From Limimaricola cinnabarinus LL-001 (GTDB taxonomy: Bacteria; Pseudomonadota; Alphaproteobacteria; Rhodobacterales; Rhodobacteraceae), in contig NZ_BATB01000010.1 in the NCBI RefSeq assembly GCF_000466965.1, positions 1 through 64,000 of the forward strand: a stretch of DNA of 64,000 bases. Direction: 5' to 3'. Of this stretch, positions 46,461 through 57,112 are shown piece by piece. The translations under genes were made by a program, and so were the position numbers. Positions within the stretch are counted from its first letter, which is position 1. Every line of letters begins with the position of its first letter. The notes beneath the pieces are model-generated. The model did not search any database and was not told the DNA's origin. It saw only the letters and a program-made list of their open reading frames with translations.

Positions 46461-48281
46461 TCACTCGACGGTGACGGATTTGGCGAGGTTACGGGGCTGG
46501 TCGACATCGGTGCCCTTGGCCACCGCCGTATGATAGGCGAGCAGTTGCGCGGGGACTGCGTAGAGGATCGGCGCCCAGAGCGGGTCGATCTCGGGCAGGG
46601 TGATCACTTCCCATGCCCCTTCTCCAGCGATCCGCGCGCCCTTGCTGTCGGTGATCAGCAGAACCTTTCCACCACGCGCCATCACTTCCTGCATGTTCGA
46701 CACGGTCTTGTCGAACAGCTCGTCATGCGGCGCCATGACGATCACTGGCACATGCTCGTCCACCAGTGCGATGGGGCCATGCTTGAGCTCGCCTGAGGCA
46801 TAAGCTTCGGCGTGGATGTAACTGATTTCCTTGAGCTTCAGCGCTCCTTCAAGGGCAAGGGGATACATCCGCCCCCGGCCCAGAAATAGGATGTCGCGTG
46901 CCTCCGCGAGACCGCGCGCGACGCGCTGGCATTCGGCCTCGATGGTGAGGCCCTGATGGATCAGGCCGGGCAGCTCGCGCAGGCCCCGCACATGGGCGGC
47001 CAGGGTCGCGTCATCGAGCGTGCCGCGCTGCCGTGCCGCCTCGAGCGCCAGCGCGCCGAGCACCAGCAGCTGGCAGGTGAAGGCCTTGGTCGAAGCCACG
47101 CCGATCTCGGCGCCGGCGAGGATCGGCAGCGCGAGATCGCTGTCACGCGCGATCGAGCTTTCGGTAACGTTCACCACCGACAGGATGCTGGAGGCCTTGC
47201 CCTTGGCATAGCGCAGCGCCGCCAACGTGTCGGCGGTTTCGCCCGACTGGCTGACGAAAAGCGCCGCCGTGCGCGCCGGGACCGGGGGCTCGCGGTAGCG
47301 ATACTCCGAGGCAACGTCGATCTCGACGGGCAGGCGCGCGACCTGTTCGAACCAGTATTTCGCGACATTGCAGGCGTAGAAGGCCGTGCCGCAGGCCACT
47401 AGCGTCAGCCGGTCGATGGCAGTGAAATCGATGCCAGGCTCCGGCAGGGTGATCGCGTCCTCTGGCGTCAGGTAGTGCTTCAGCGCCTCGGCCAGCACAC
47501 GCGGCTGCTCGGCGATCTCCTTGGCCATGAAGTGCTTGTGTCCGGCCTTATCGACCTGCGCGGCCGCCTGCGCGATGCGCTTTTCGGCGCGCGACACCTC
47601 GCGGCCCTCGGCGTCGAAGATCATAATGCCGGCGCGGGTCACCTCGGCGCGGTCACCCTCGTCAAGATAGGTGATCCGGTCGGTCAGGTTGCCAAGCGCG
47701 ATCGCGTCCGAGCCGACGAACATCTCGCCCTCGCCATGGCCGATGGCCAGCGGGCTGCCCTTGCGCGCCGCGATGAGCAGGTCGGGCTCTTTCTCGAACA
47801 GGAAGCACAGCGCATAGGCGCCTTCCAGCCGCGCGATCGTGGCGGCGGCCGCCTCGCGCGGCGGCATGCCGCGATCGAGATGCAGTTGGCAGATCAGCGC
47901 CACGGTCTCGGTGTCGGTGTCGGTGCGGGTGCCGATGCCTTCGGCGGCCAACTCCGTGCGCAGCTCGCGGAAGTTCTCGATGATGCCATTGTGAACCACG
48001 GCGACGCGCGCGCCGGCATGGGGATGGGCGTTGGCCTCGGTCGGCGCACCATGGGTGGCCCAGCGGGTGTGGCCGATGCCCGAAAGACCGCGCAGCGGCT
48101 CATGCACCAGTCGGTCCGAGAGGTTCACCAGCTTGCCCACCGCGCGGCGGCGGTCGAGGCGGCCCTCGCTTACCGTGGCGATGCCAGCGCTGTCATAGCC
48201 GCGATATTCGAGCCGTCCCAGCGCTTCGACGAGAAGCGGCGCAGCCTCGTGTGTTCCTAATACGCCTACGATTCCGCACAT
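46461..48281 (-). CDS. glmS: Glutamine-fructose-6-phosphate aminotransferase
   Basis: GlmS makes glucosamine-6-phosphate from fructose-6-phosphate and glutamine, the first step to UDP-GlcNAc. It is 606 residues. The N-terminal nucleophile cysteine follows the initiator Met (MCGIVGVLG). Two SIS domains follow, with VACGTAFYACNVAKYWFE and SQSGETADTLAALRYAKG. The C-terminus ends LAKSVTVE. It lies two bases after glmU on the same strand, which supplies the next enzyme of the pathway. Confidence 0.97.
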   Translation of the reverse strand: MCGIVGVLGTHEAAPLLVEALGRLEYRGYDSAGIATVSEGRLDRRRAVGKLVNLSDRLVHEPLRGLSGIGHTRWATHGAPTEANAHPHAGARVAVVHNGIIENFRELRTELAAEGIGTRTDTDTETVALICQLHLDRGMPPREAAAATIARLEGAYALCFLFEKEPDLLIAARKGSPLAIGHGEGEMFVGSDAIALGNLTDRITYLDEGDRAEVTRAGIMIFDAEGREVSRAEKRIAQAAAQVDKAGHKHFMAKEIAEQPRVLAEALKHYLTPEDAITLPEPGIDFTAIDRLTLVACGTAFYACNVAKYWFEQVARLPVEIDVASEYRYREPPVPARTAALFVSQSGETADTLAALRYAKGKASSILSVVNVTESSIARDSDLALPILAGAEIGVASTKAFTCQLLVLGALALEAARQRGTLDDATLAAHVRGLRELPGLIHQGLTIEAECQRVARGLAEARDILFLGRGRMYPLALEGALKLKEISYIHAEAYASGELKHGPIALVDEHVPVIVMAPHDELFDKTVSNMQEVMARGGKVLLITDSKGARIAGEGAWEVITLPEIDPLWAPILYAVPAQLLAYHTAVAKGTDVDQPRNLAKSVTVE

Positions 48282-48282
48282 C

Positions 48283-49635
48283 TCAGTTGTCCTTAGTCTT
48301 GGCGGCCTTGGCGGCGCGCAGCTTGTCGAAGAAACGGGTCGCGAAGCCCGGCTTGTTGGTCTGTTTCGCACGCCCTACGGCCATGTCGCCCGACGGGACG
48401 TTATGCGTCACCACCGTGCCGGTTGCGGTCATGGCGTTGTCGCCAAGCGTTACCGGCGCCACCAGCATGGTGTTCGAGCCGATGAAAACATCACGCCCCA
48501 CGGTGGTGCGATGTTTGAACACGCCGTCGTAATTGCAGGTGATGGTGCCCGCGCCGACATTGGTGCCCGCGCCGATATCGGCATCGCCCAGATATGTCAG
48601 GTGGTTGACCTTGGCCCCGGTGCCGATCTGCGCGTTCTTGATCTCGACGAAGTTACCGACATGCACGTCTTCGGCCAGCTCGGCACCGGGGCGAAGCCGG
48701 GCGAAGGGGCCGACGGTGGCCCCGCGCGAGACGTGACAGCCCTCCAGATGTGAAAAGGCGCGGATCCTTGCGCCGCTCTCCACCGTCACGCCGGGGCCGA
48801 ACACCACGTTGGGTTCGATCACCGTGTCGCGGCCCACCACCGTATCGCGGGCGAAGGTCACGGTCTCGGGTGCGAGCAGGGTCACCCCGTCCTCCATCGC
48901 CTCGGCGCGAACGCGCCTTTGAAACGCGGCCTCGGCGGCGGCTAGCTCGGCGCGGGTGTTGATGCCGAGCGTTTCGGCCTCGTCGCAGCGCACGACCTCC
49001 GCGCTCAGCCCGGCGTCGCGGGCGAGGCCGACGATGTCCGTGAGGTAGTATTCCGCAGAGGCGTTGTCGTTGGTCACGCGGTCCAGAAGGGTGAACAGCG
49101 TCTCGCAATCGGCTGCGATCACGCCGGAATTGCATAGGGTGACGCCGCGTGTGGCTTCATCGGCATCCTTGAACTCAACGATCCGCTCAAGGCTGTCGCC
49201 CGTTGTCACCAATCGGCCATAGCGGCCCGGATCGGCAGCCTCGAAGCCCAGAACGACGACATCGGCGCGGGCGCGTGCGGCCAGCATCGCCTCGAGCGTG
49301 TCGGGCCGGATGAAGGGGGTGTCGCCATAGAGCACGATCGCGTCGCCCGAGAAGCCGTCGAGCGCCGGGCGGGCTTGTTGCACGGCGTGGCTGGTGCCCT
49401 CCTGCGTCGCCTGCCGGACCGTGACGATGCCCTCGTCATACGCCGTCGCCGCGCGTTCCACCGCTTCGGCGCCGTGCCCCGCAACGACGATCATACGCTC
49501 AGGTTCGAGCGCCATGCCCACCGCCATCGCATGATGCAAAAGCGGCGACTGGCCGATTTCGTGCAGGACCTTCGGCAGGTCCGAATTCATCCGCGTGCCC
49601 CGGCCTGCGGCCAGGACGATCAATGCCGTGCCCAT
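48283..49635 (-). CDS. glmU: Bifunctional GlcNAc-1-P uridylyltransferase/GlcN-1-P acetyltransferase
   Basis: GlmU acetylates glucosamine-1-phosphate and converts it to UDP-GlcNAc, the precursor of peptidoglycan and lipid A. It is 450 residues. The pyrophosphorylase domain starts with VLAAGRGTRMNSDLPKVLH, and a left-handed beta-helix follows, with its hexapeptide-type repeats (IGTGAKVNHLTYLGDADIG) and the acetyltransferase histidine region. It is upstream of glmS with a two-base gap and divergent from the phosphatase gene. Confidence 0.97.
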   Translation of the reverse strand: MGTALIVLAAGRGTRMNSDLPKVLHEIGQSPLLHHAMAVGMALEPERMIVVAGHGAEAVERAATAYDEGIVTVRQATQEGTSHAVQQARPALDGFSGDAIVLYGDTPFIRPDTLEAMLAARARADVVVLGFEAADPGRYGRLVTTGDSLERIVEFKDADEATRGVTLCNSGVIAADCETLFTLLDRVTNDNASAEYYLTDIVGLARDAGLSAEVVRCDEAETLGINTRAELAAAEAAFQRRVRAEAMEDGVTLLAPETVTFARDTVVGRDTVIEPNVVFGPGVTVESGARIRAFSHLEGCHVSRGATVGPFARLRPGAELAEDVHVGNFVEIKNAQIGTGAKVNHLTYLGDADIGAGTNVGAGTITCNYDGVFKHRTTVGRDVFIGSNTMLVAPVTLGDNAMTATGTVVTHNVPSGDMAVGRAKQTNKPGFATRFFDKLRAAKAAKTKDN

Positions 49636-49749
49636 TGCTGCCCCTCTTGTTGCTTGATCCGACTTCTACTAGCCGCATCTAGAGGCACAAGCCCGACCGC
49701 CCGCTGGCGGCATCACTTCCCGCTTCGCTTCGTTACAGGAGAACTGCCC

Positions 49750-50409
49750 ATGCGCGCCGTGATCTTCGACCTCGACGGTACCTTGGCCGAGACCAGCGGC
49801 GATCTAATCGCCGCAGCCAACCGCTGTTTCAGGGATATCGAGCTTGGGGCGCTGCTCGACCCGCAAGAGGACGCGGCCACGGCCATGCATGGTGCGCGCG
49901 CCATGCTGCGCCTCGGGCTGAGCCGGGTGGGGGAGGTTGATGAGGCGGAGGTCGATCGGCAATACCCGCGCTTACTTGCCTATTACGAAGAAGAAATCGA
50001 CCGGCATTCGACGCTGTTCCCCGGTGCGATGAAGGCGATCGCCGAGTTGAAGCGGCTTGGCCATCCGGTGGCCATTTGTACCAACAAGCCCGAGGCGTTG
50101 GCCGAAAAGCTGCTTTCGCGTCTCGGCGTGCGGGAGCACTTCGTGTGTCTGATCGGGGCGGACACGCTCAGGATGCGCAAGCCCGATCCCGAATGCCTGC
50201 GCGAGACAGTGCGCCGGGCAGGGGGCGATCCGGCCTATTGCGTGTTGGTAGGCGACACCGAGACCGACAGGATCACCGCGCGGGCGGCGGGCGTGCCGTC
50301 GATCCTCGTGCGGTTCGGTCCCAACGGACATCGCACGGCCGATCTGCATCCCGAAGCGCTGATCGGCCATTACGACGAACTGGTGGCAGCGGTGCAGGCG
50401 TTGGACTGA
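49750..50409 (+). CDS. gph: Phosphoglycolate phosphatase-like HAD hydrolase
   Basis: A 219-residue HAD superfamily phosphatase with an alpha-helical cap. Motif I FDLDGTLAE at 5-13 has the nucleophile aspartate; motif II is in VAICTNKPEA; motif III is RKPDPECL; motif IV GDTETDRITA. Phosphoglycolate phosphatase is the best match in length and layout, but other small phosphoesters cannot be excluded. ATG 49750 follows an AGGAGAA ribosome binding site. Confidence 0.85.
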   Translation: MRAVIFDLDGTLAETSGDLIAAANRCFRDIELGALLDPQEDAATAMHGARAMLRLGLSRVGEVDEAEVDRQYPRLLAYYEEEIDRHSTLFPGAMKAIAELKRLGHPVAICTNKPEALAEKLLSRLGVREHFVCLIGADTLRMRKPDPECLRETVRRAGGDPAYCVLVGDTETDRITARAAGVPSILVRFGPNGHRTADLHPEALIGHYDELVAAVQALD

Positions 50410-50530
50410 CCGCCCCCCAGCCCGCCCGTGTCGAGCACTCAAACCAATGGGCAAGGTGTGCCACTCAGTCCTGACGGCTGTGCGACTTTTCACTGCAAAT
50501 ACTCTGTGGCCCGCAGAACTCGACGTATCC

Positions 50531-51022
50531 TTATTCCGCTGCGCCGGTATCGTAGAGTGGAATCGTCGAGAGGGACATCTTGGCCGAGCCTTGCGTCAGT
50601 TCGCTGCCATGGGCGAGGTAGATCAGCACTTGGTTCTGCTCATCGTAGATCCGGGTGATCCGGAGCGATTTGAGGATGATCGAACGGCTTTCGCGGAACA
50701 CGGATTCGCCATCGCGCGAGCGGTCGATGTTGCCCAGGGCGATCGGGCCGGTCTGACGACAATCGATCGAGGCGTTGGACGGGTCCTCGAACCAGTTGCC
50801 TTGGCTCAGACGGTCGATCACCGACCGCTCGAAATAGGCGATGTGGCAGGTCACCCCTTCGACTTTGGGGTCGGGAATCGCCTCGACGAGGACGTCGTTG
50901 CCGACCCAGTCGACCCCGACCTTGCCGACGACTTCGGCATGCAAGGTGGCAGGTAAGAGGGCGAGAGCGAGCGCGGCAAGGCGGAGGGCAAGGCGGAGGG
51001 CAAGGCGGAGGGGATGTGTCAT
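50531..51022 (-). CDS. creA: CreA family periplasmic protein
   Basis: A 163-residue exported protein of the CreA family (unknown function; the E. coli gene is upstream of the CreBC regulatory genes). A signal peptide of LRLA repeats followed by ALALALLPATLHA is cut near residue 29. The mature part has VGKVGVDWVGNDVLVEAIPDPKVEGVTCHI and SRSIILKSLRITRIYDEQ. It is convergent with gph. A 12-bp triplicate repeat lies inside the signal-peptide coding region. Confidence 0.85.
   Translation of the reverse strand: MTHPLRLALRLALRLAALALALLPATLHAEVVGKVGVDWVGNDVLVEAIPDPKVEGVTCHIAYFERSVIDRLSQGNWFEDPSNASIDCRQTGPIALGNIDRSRDGESVFRESRSIILKSLRITRIYDEQNQVLIYLAHGSELTQGSAKMSLSTIPLYDTGAAE
50975..51010. repeat. 12-bp tandem repeat, three copies
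   Basis: GGCAAGGCGGAG is repeated three times without change. On the creA strand each copy encodes LRLA, in frame, within the hydrophobic core of the signal peptide. Copy-number change would alter its length but keep the frame. Confidence 0.85.
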
Positions 51023-51116
51023 GCGCCGCCAACGCGCTCGTGCCTTGAGGGTTCCCACCGGTTGACCTATGGCCCGGACGGCCCAGATGAAGGCCCCGAC
51101 GCAACAGGAGGCCATG

Positions 51117-51530
51117 ATGGGATCGATCTGGGAATTCGGGGCGGAAGCCGGCGTTCTGCACGAGCATCTCGGCTGGCTGGTCGGGGGGCTCGAATGGGTC
51201 GCGGCGCTGATCGATCTTTTCGCCATCGCGTTGCTTCTGGTCGGGGCTCTGCGCTTCATCGCGGGTGTGGTGCATGCCGAGACGCGCCGCAATGCCAAGG
51301 CGCGCGTGCGCGGCACCAATACCGAGCGGATCGAACTGGGGCGCTACATCCTTGCCGGGCTCGAACTCTTCATCGTGTCGGACATCATCCATACGGCCCT
51401 CAGCCTCGCATTCGCCGATCTGGTGTTCCTTGGCCTTCTGGTCGTCATCCGCTCGCTGATCTCGTTCTTCCTCGACCGCGAGCTCGAGCAGGTGAAGCAT
51501 GAGTTGCGCGAGGATCCGGTCGGAGATTGA
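51117..51530 (+). CDS. DUF1622 family membrane protein
   Basis: A 137-residue inner-membrane protein with about three hydrophobic helices, matching the DUF1622 pattern: LGWLVGGLEWVAALIDLFAI, then RIELGRYILAGLELFIVSDIIHT and LLVVIRSLISFFLDREL. Function unknown. ATG 51117 is best placed behind the CAGGAGG ribosome binding site; ATG 51114 or 51069 are in frame alternatives. It is divergent from creA, just upstream of the nuo promoter region. Confidence 0.83.
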   Translation: MGSIWEFGAEAGVLHEHLGWLVGGLEWVAALIDLFAIALLLVGALRFIAGVVHAETRRNAKARVRGTNTERIELGRYILAGLELFIVSDIIHTALSLAFADLVFLGLLVVIRSLISFFLDRELEQVKHELREDPVGD

Positions 51531-51574
51531 CGCCGTTGCGCGCATCCGACGCATCCCGAGGGCACTGGGCTCGG

Positions 51575-51603
51575 TTGACCCTTCCCTGACCGGGGTTTAT
51601 GGA
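51575..51603 (+). promoter_or_regulatory. Probable promoter of the nuo operon
   Basis: TTGACC (51575-51580) and TATGGA (51598-51603) are 17 bases apart, about 40 bases before the nuoA start. This is the only good -35/-10 pair in the intergenic space. Confidence 0.5.
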
Positions 51604-51643
51604 TCGCGCAACGACCGACAGCTCCCGCGTGAAAGGACCCGAC

Positions 51644-52533
<890 letters not shown>

Positions 52534-52588
52534 GGCCCCGGCGGGCCAGACCGGACCGCCAAGAGACATCTTTTTCGGGGGAATCGCC

Positions 52589-53206
52589 ATGAGCGAGGCA
52601 CTGAACGACCTGGGCGCGCATCTCGAAGCCAAGCGCCCCGACTGCGTGACCGGCTGGGAGATCGCCTTCGGCGAACTCACCGTCACCGTCACGCCCGAGG
52701 CGATCCCCGGCTTCGTCGAGCTTCTCAAGACCGATCCGACCTGCCGTTTCTCGACTTTGATCGACATCACCGCGGTCGACTACCCGGGCCGCGACAAGCG
52801 CTTCGACGTGGTCTACCACTTCCTGTCGATGTACCAGAACCACCGCATCCGCATCCGTGCCGAGGTCCGCGAGGACGAGATGGTGCCCTCGATCATTGAG
52901 ATCCACCCCTCGTCCAACTGGTTCGAACGCGAGGTGTTCGACATGTTCGGCATCATCTTCACCGGACACCCGGACTTGCGCCGTATTCTCACCGATTACG
53001 GCTTTCGCGGCTTTCCGCTGCGCAAGGACTTCCCGACCACGGGCTATACCGAGGTGCGCTTCGACGAGGTGCAGAAGCGGGTGGTCTACGAGCCCGTGAA
53101 GCTCGTGCAGGAATACCGGCAGTTCGATTTCATGAGCCCCTGGGAAGGGGCGCAATACGTGCTTCCCGGCGACGACAAGGCCGGCGACGCGGGCGCGAAG
53201 GGGTAA
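52589..53206 (+). CDS. nuoC: NADH-quinone oxidoreductase subunit C
   Basis: NuoC (30 kDa subunit) is part of the hydrophilic connecting module. It is 205 residues. The family signature is [37 protein letters not shown] at about 112-148. It is separate from nuoD, unlike the fused form in E. coli. It precedes nuoD by three bases. Confidence 0.97.
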   Translation: MSEALNDLGAHLEAKRPDCVTGWEIAFGELTVTVTPEAIPGFVELLKTDPTCRFSTLIDITAVDYPGRDKRFDVVYHFLSMYQNHRIRIRAEVREDEMVPSIIEIHPSSNWFEREVFDMFGIIFTGHPDLRRILTDYGFRGFPLRKDFPTTGYTEVRFDEVQKRVVYEPVKLVQEYRQFDFMSPWEGAQYVLPGDDKAGDAGAKG

Positions 53207-53209
53207 GTC

Positions 53210-54436
53210 ATGGACGGCTCGACCATCAACGCCAAGGGCTTCGAGGATACGAAGACCGGCGAGCAGAAGATCCGCAACTTCAACATCAACTTCGGACCGC
53301 AGCACCCGGCGGCGCACGGCGTGCTGCGTCTCGTGCTCGAGCTCGACGGCGAGATCGTCGAGCGCTGCGATCCGCATATCGGCTTGCTGCATCGTGGCAC
53401 CGAGAAGCTGATGGAAAGCCGCACCTACCTGCAGAACCTGCCCTATTTCGATCGTCTCGATTACGTGGCGCCGATGAATCAGGAGCATGCCTGGTGCCTC
53501 GCTATCGAGCGTCTTACCGGCACCCCGGTGCCGCGCCGCGCTTCGCTGATCCGGGTGCTCTTCTCCGAAATCGGCCGCATCCTGTCGCACCTGCTGAACG
53601 TCACCACACAGGCGATGGACGTCGGCGCGCTTACCCCGCCGCTTTGGGGCTTCGAGCAGCGCGAAAAGCTCATGGTGTTCTACGAGCGGGCCTCCGGCGC
53701 GCGTCTGCACGCGGCCTATTTCCGGCCCGGCGGCGTGCATCAGGACCTGCCCCCCGAGCTGATCGAGGACATCGACGCCTGGGCCGAGAGCTTCCCGGCC
53801 TTTCTCGAGGATATCGACGGGCTGCTGACCGAGAATCGCATCTTCAAGCAGCGCAATGCCGATATCGGCGTGGTGAGCGAGCAGGAAATTCAGGACTGGG
53901 GTTTCTCCGGCGTCATGGTGCGCGGCTCGGGCCTTGCCTGGGATCTGCGTCGCGCACAGCCCTACGAATGCTATGACGAGTTCGACTTCCAGATCCCGGT
54001 CGGCAAGAACGGCGACTGCTACGACCGCTATCTCGTCCGCATGGCCGAGATGCGCGAAAGCACCAAGATCATCCGTCAGGCCTGCGAGAAGCTGCGCGTC
54101 GAAAAGGGCGACGTCCTCGCCCGCGGCAAGGTCACGCCGCCGACGCGATCCGACATGAAGACCTCGATGGAAGCGCTTATCCATCACTTCAAGCTCTACA
54201 CCGAGGGCTTCCACGTGCCCGCGGGCGAAGTCTATGCCGCCGTCGAGGCGCCCAAGGGCGAGTTCGGCGTCTATCTCGTGGCCGACGGGTCGAACAAACC
54301 CTACCGCGCCAAGCTGCGCGCGCCGGGCTATCTGCACCTGCAGGCGATGGACCACGTCGCCTCGGGCCACCAGCTTGCGGACGTGGCGGCGATCATCGGC
54401 ACGATGGACATCGTGTTTGGTGAGGTCGACCGCTGA
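53210..54436 (+). CDS. nuoD: NADH-quinone oxidoreductase subunit D
   Basis: The 49 kDa subunit, forming the quinone site with NuoB. It is 408 residues, the usual length. The N-terminal [23 protein letters not shown] and the [14 protein letters not shown] segment carry the conserved quinone-site residues. The C-terminus ends [10 protein letters not shown]. It is followed by a lipoprotein gene instead of directly by nuoE. Confidence 0.98.
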   Translation: MDGSTINAKGFEDTKTGEQKIRNFNINFGPQHPAAHGVLRLVLELDGEIVERCDPHIGLLHRGTEKLMESRTYLQNLPYFDRLDYVAPMNQEHAWCLAIERLTGTPVPRRASLIRVLFSEIGRILSHLLNVTTQAMDVGALTPPLWGFEQREKLMVFYERASGARLHAAYFRPGGVHQDLPPELIEDIDAWAESFPAFLEDIDGLLTENRIFKQRNADIGVVSEQEIQDWGFSGVMVRGSGLAWDLRRAQPYECYDEFDFQIPVGKNGDCYDRYLVRMAEMRESTKIIRQACEKLRVEKGDVLARGKVTPPTRSDMKTSMEALIHHFKLYTEGFHVPAGEVYAAVEAPKGEFGVYLVADGSNKPYRAKLRAPGYLHLQAMDHVASGHQLADVAAIIGTMDIVFGEVDR

Positions 54437-54503
54437 GGCGGGCAATACGGACAACAGGCCGGTGCCGCGTGCCCCGGTGACACACAAGGCGGGAACGATC
54501 GAG

Positions 54504-54848
54504 ATGACGGCGATGCGGATGACGATGGCTCTTGTGGCGCTCGGCGCGCTCGGGGCCTGCACGGCGGGCGCACAGATCGGCGGCGTCGGCGCGCAGGGGC
54601 GGGTCGGCAGCGTCGGGGCGACCTCTGTCGCCGCCCGCGCGCCGCAGGCGGCCCCGGCCGACCGGCTGGTCGCTGCGATCGAGGCGCAGGGCTGCGCGAT
54701 CACCGCGGACAATGTGGGCCAAGTCCTTCTCAGCGCGAACCTGACCCAGCAGCAGCTTCTGGAGCTGGGGCCACAGCTCACTGCTCAGGGCCGTGCCGAG
54801 GTCACCGATGACGGCACCATCCGGGTGCTGACCAACAACTGCATCTGA
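54504..54848 (+). CDS. Putative lipoprotein between nuoD and nuoE
   Basis: A 114-residue exported protein with a lipobox-like LGALGAC (C19), an Ala/Gly-rich spacer and a small C-terminal domain with AAIEAQGCAITADNVGQVLL and an NLTQQQLLELGPQL helix, ending in NNC. Two further cysteines could form a disulfide. No characterised family. It lies between nuoD and nuoE on the same strand, as in other Rhodobacterales, so it is probably co-transcribed with complex I, though a structural role is not shown. Confidence 0.7.
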   Translation: MTAMRMTMALVALGALGACTAGAQIGGVGAQGRVGSVGATSVAARAPQAAPADRLVAAIEAQGCAITADNVGQVLLSANLTQQQLLELGPQLTAQGRAEVTDDGTIRVLTNNCI

Positions 54849-54921
54849 GGGCCCGCGCCCTTCCTGACATGACACGCGCCGCCCGCAGAATGGGGGGCGC
54901 CCAGAACACCGGATCGAGCGA

Positions 54922-55980
54922 ATGCTGCGCAGACTTCACCCCGACCAGCCCGAGAGCTTCGCCTTCACCCCGGCCAACCAGGCTTGGGCCGAGGCGCAGA
55001 TCACGAAGTACCCCGAGGGGCGTCAGGCCAGCGCGATCATCCCGCTGCTGTGGCGTGCCCAGGAGCAGGAAGGCTGGCTCTCGCGTCCCGCGATCGAGGA
55101 GGTCGCGAGAATGCTCGATCTTGCCTATATCCGGGCGCTTGAGGTCGCGACCTTCTACTTCATGTTCCAGTTGCAGCCCGTGGGCTCAGTGGCCCACATC
55201 CAGGTCTGCGGCACGCTGTCGTGCATGCTGTGCGGCTCCGAGGACCTGATGAAGGTTTGTCAGGAGAAGATTGCCAAGAAGCCGCACGAGATCTCGGCGG
55301 ATGGCAAGTTCTCGTGGGAGGAGGTCGAGTGCCTCGGCGCCTGCGCCAACGCGCCGATGGCCCAGATCGGCAAGGACTACTACGAGGATCTGACCACCGA
55401 ACGGCTGTCCGAGATCATCGACGAGATGGCGGCGGGCCGTGTGCCGACCCCGGGTCCGCAGAACGGCCGCTATGCCGCCGAGCCGATCGACAACCTGACC
55501 TCGCTCGCCGACGGCGCGCAGGACCGCGATCCGCACAACGCTGCCGTGGCGCTGGCGGTGAAGATCGGTGACACTATCAAGCGGATCGACGGCACCGAGG
55601 TGCCGCTGACCACGCCGTGGCAGCGTCAGGACGATCACGTGGCCGAGGGCAAGGCCGATCCTGATGAGCCCACCCCCGCCAAGGGTCGCAGCGCCGACGC
55701 GTCCGGCGTGACCGAGCAGGAGGCCCCGGCCTCGAGTGCGGCCAAGCCCGTCTCGGCCGACTTCCCGGCCGATGAACCGCAGGACGCGACGGTCGGCAAC
55801 GAGGCCCCCGAAGGTGGCAGGCCGATAGCGCCCGATACCGATGCGGATGACAGCACGGAAGACCGTGTCGGCACCGCCGATCCGGCCGCCCCGGGTGGCG
55901 TTTACAACGCTCCCAAGACCCAGAAACCGGGCGGCACCGCCGAAAGCGGCAAGACCCCGAAGAAGCCGACCGACACGTGA
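54922..55980 (+). CDS. nuoE: NADH-quinone oxidoreductase subunit E, long C-terminal tail
   Basis: NuoE (24 kDa subunit) holds a 2Fe-2S cluster near FMN. The core is residues 1 to about 185. Ligands are C96 and C101 in [11 protein letters not shown], and C137 and C141 in [10 protein letters not shown]. The remaining 165 residues are a Pro/Asp/Glu/Ala-rich, low-complexity tail not found in E. coli or Thermus; the tail is known to occur in Rhodobacter relatives. The next gene ends in a helix-hairpin-helix that related NuoE proteins carry at their own C-terminus. Confidence 0.95.
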   Translation: MLRRLHPDQPESFAFTPANQAWAEAQITKYPEGRQASAIIPLLWRAQEQEGWLSRPAIEEVARMLDLAYIRALEVATFYFMFQLQPVGSVAHIQVCGTLSCMLCGSEDLMKVCQEKIAKKPHEISADGKFSWEEVECLGACANAPMAQIGKDYYEDLTTERLSEIIDEMAAGRVPTPGPQNGRYAAEPIDNLTSLADGAQDRDPHNAAVALAVKIGDTIKRIDGTEVPLTTPWQRQDDHVAEGKADPDEPTPAKGRSADASGVTEQEAPASSAAKPVSADFPADEPQDATVGNEAPEGGRPIAPDTDADDSTEDRVGTADPAAPGGVYNAPKTQKPGGTAESGKTPKKPTDT

Positions 55981-56113
55981 TGGCGACTGCGGCCTCGACA
56001 GGCACGCAAGGGATGCGCGGACCCGCCCGGTCCGCGCATCCGTTTGATTCGGCGGCGATCCGTCCTAATAAGAAGGGCGGGGCGCATTGCTTGGGCTATT
56101 CGGAGGACACGGC

Positions 56114-56908
56114 ATGAACGGCATCGGCGGAAATTGTCGGATGATGAGCATCGGCGGCGCGATCGCCGGTGGGGTCGTGTTGTGGATCCTGCTGGCGCTC
56201 GGCGACCGCGGCTGGTTCTCCTCGCTGCTGATCGCGGCGCTGCTGGCGGTGGCCTCGGCATTGCTGCTTCTGGCACTGGTCTGCCGCGACGCGGAGGCAT
56301 CTGACGAGGTCGCCCCCGCATCCCCCGCCAAGAACGGCCGTCCGGAGCAGGGACAGGTCGCGGACATGGATACGGCCACGACGTCCGAAACCGAAGCTGC
56401 GTCCGAGACCCCGATGGAGCCTGCTTCCGGCGCTGCTGTGGCCGAGACAGGTGGCCGGGAAACCCAAAGCGAGCCGCCGAACGCCATGGCCGAGACACGC
56501 GACGCCGGGAAAGTGAATGACACGGCCGTGCTCGACGCCGATGATGGCAATAGCTCGGAGGGCGATCTCGGCGAAGAGGTCTCGCAAACCGAGGCGCTTG
56601 ATCGTGAGGCGGCCGAGGACGAGGCCGTGACGCCGGACATGCCGGACGGGGTGGCCGCCGATCTGCGCAGGAAGCCCGAGCTTCTCGACGCGCCGCATGG
56701 CGATGCCGACGATCTCAAGCGGCTGCGCGGCGTCGGCCCGAAGCTCGAAGATCAGCTCAATCGGCTTGGCGTCTGGCACCTGTCGCAGATCGCGGCCTGG
56801 TCCGAGGGCGAGGCGGCATGGATCGACGATCACCTCGAGGGCTTCAAGGGCCGCGTGCTGCGTGACGACTGGATCGGCCAAGCCAGAGAGCTGAGGGACG
56901 GGGCATGA
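56114..56908 (+). CDS. Membrane protein with C-terminal helix-hairpin-helix
   Basis: A 264-residue protein. Two hydrophobic helices lie at about residues 12-30 and 35-56. A long acidic, disordered linker (60-200) follows, and a terminal helix-hairpin-helix-like domain at about 203-264 with DDLKRLRGVGPKLEDQLNRLG. Such HhH domains usually bind DNA, but here the domain resembles the one at the end of longer Rhodobacter NuoE proteins, so a complex I-linked role is more likely. ATG 56114 follows CGGAGGA. Overlaps the next gene by four bases. Confidence 0.75.
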   Translation: MNGIGGNCRMMSIGGAIAGGVVLWILLALGDRGWFSSLLIAALLAVASALLLLALVCRDAEASDEVAPASPAKNGRPEQGQVADMDTATTSETEAASETPMEPASGAAVAETGGRETQSEPPNAMAETRDAGKVNDTAVLDADDGNSSEGDLGEEVSQTEALDREAAEDEAVTPDMPDGVAADLRRKPELLDAPHGDADDLKRLRGVGPKLEDQLNRLGVWHLSQIAAWSEGEAAWIDDHLEGFKGRVLRDDWIGQARELRDGA

Positions 56909-57108
56909 GCGGCGCGGCGGGGCGCAAGGCGGCGCTTGTGCTCGCCGGGACGGGTGTGTTCTGGGTGATCGCGGTGTTTGCCGGCAATGCGCTCGACCTG
57001 CCGATGCGCTGGCGTGGATTGTTCGACCTGATGGCCCTTGCCGGGTTCGTCATGGGATTGTGGATGACATATCAAACCTGGCGCGCGCGTCGGGACGACG
57101 AAAGGTGA
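56905..57108 (+). CDS. DUF5337-like small membrane protein
   Basis: A 67-residue protein with two membrane helices (about 8-27 and 38-56) and a basic C-terminus [10 protein letters not shown]. It matches the small DUF5337 proteins found in the nuo cluster of Rhodobacterales, always beside nuoF. The function is unknown; its position suggests an accessory or assembly part of complex I. It overlaps the preceding gene by four bases and ends four bases before nuoF. Confidence 0.75.
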   Translation: MSGAAGRKAALVLAGTGVFWVIAVFAGNALDLPMRWRGLFDLMALAGFVMGLWMTYQTWRARRDDER

Positions 57109-57112
57109 GCCG

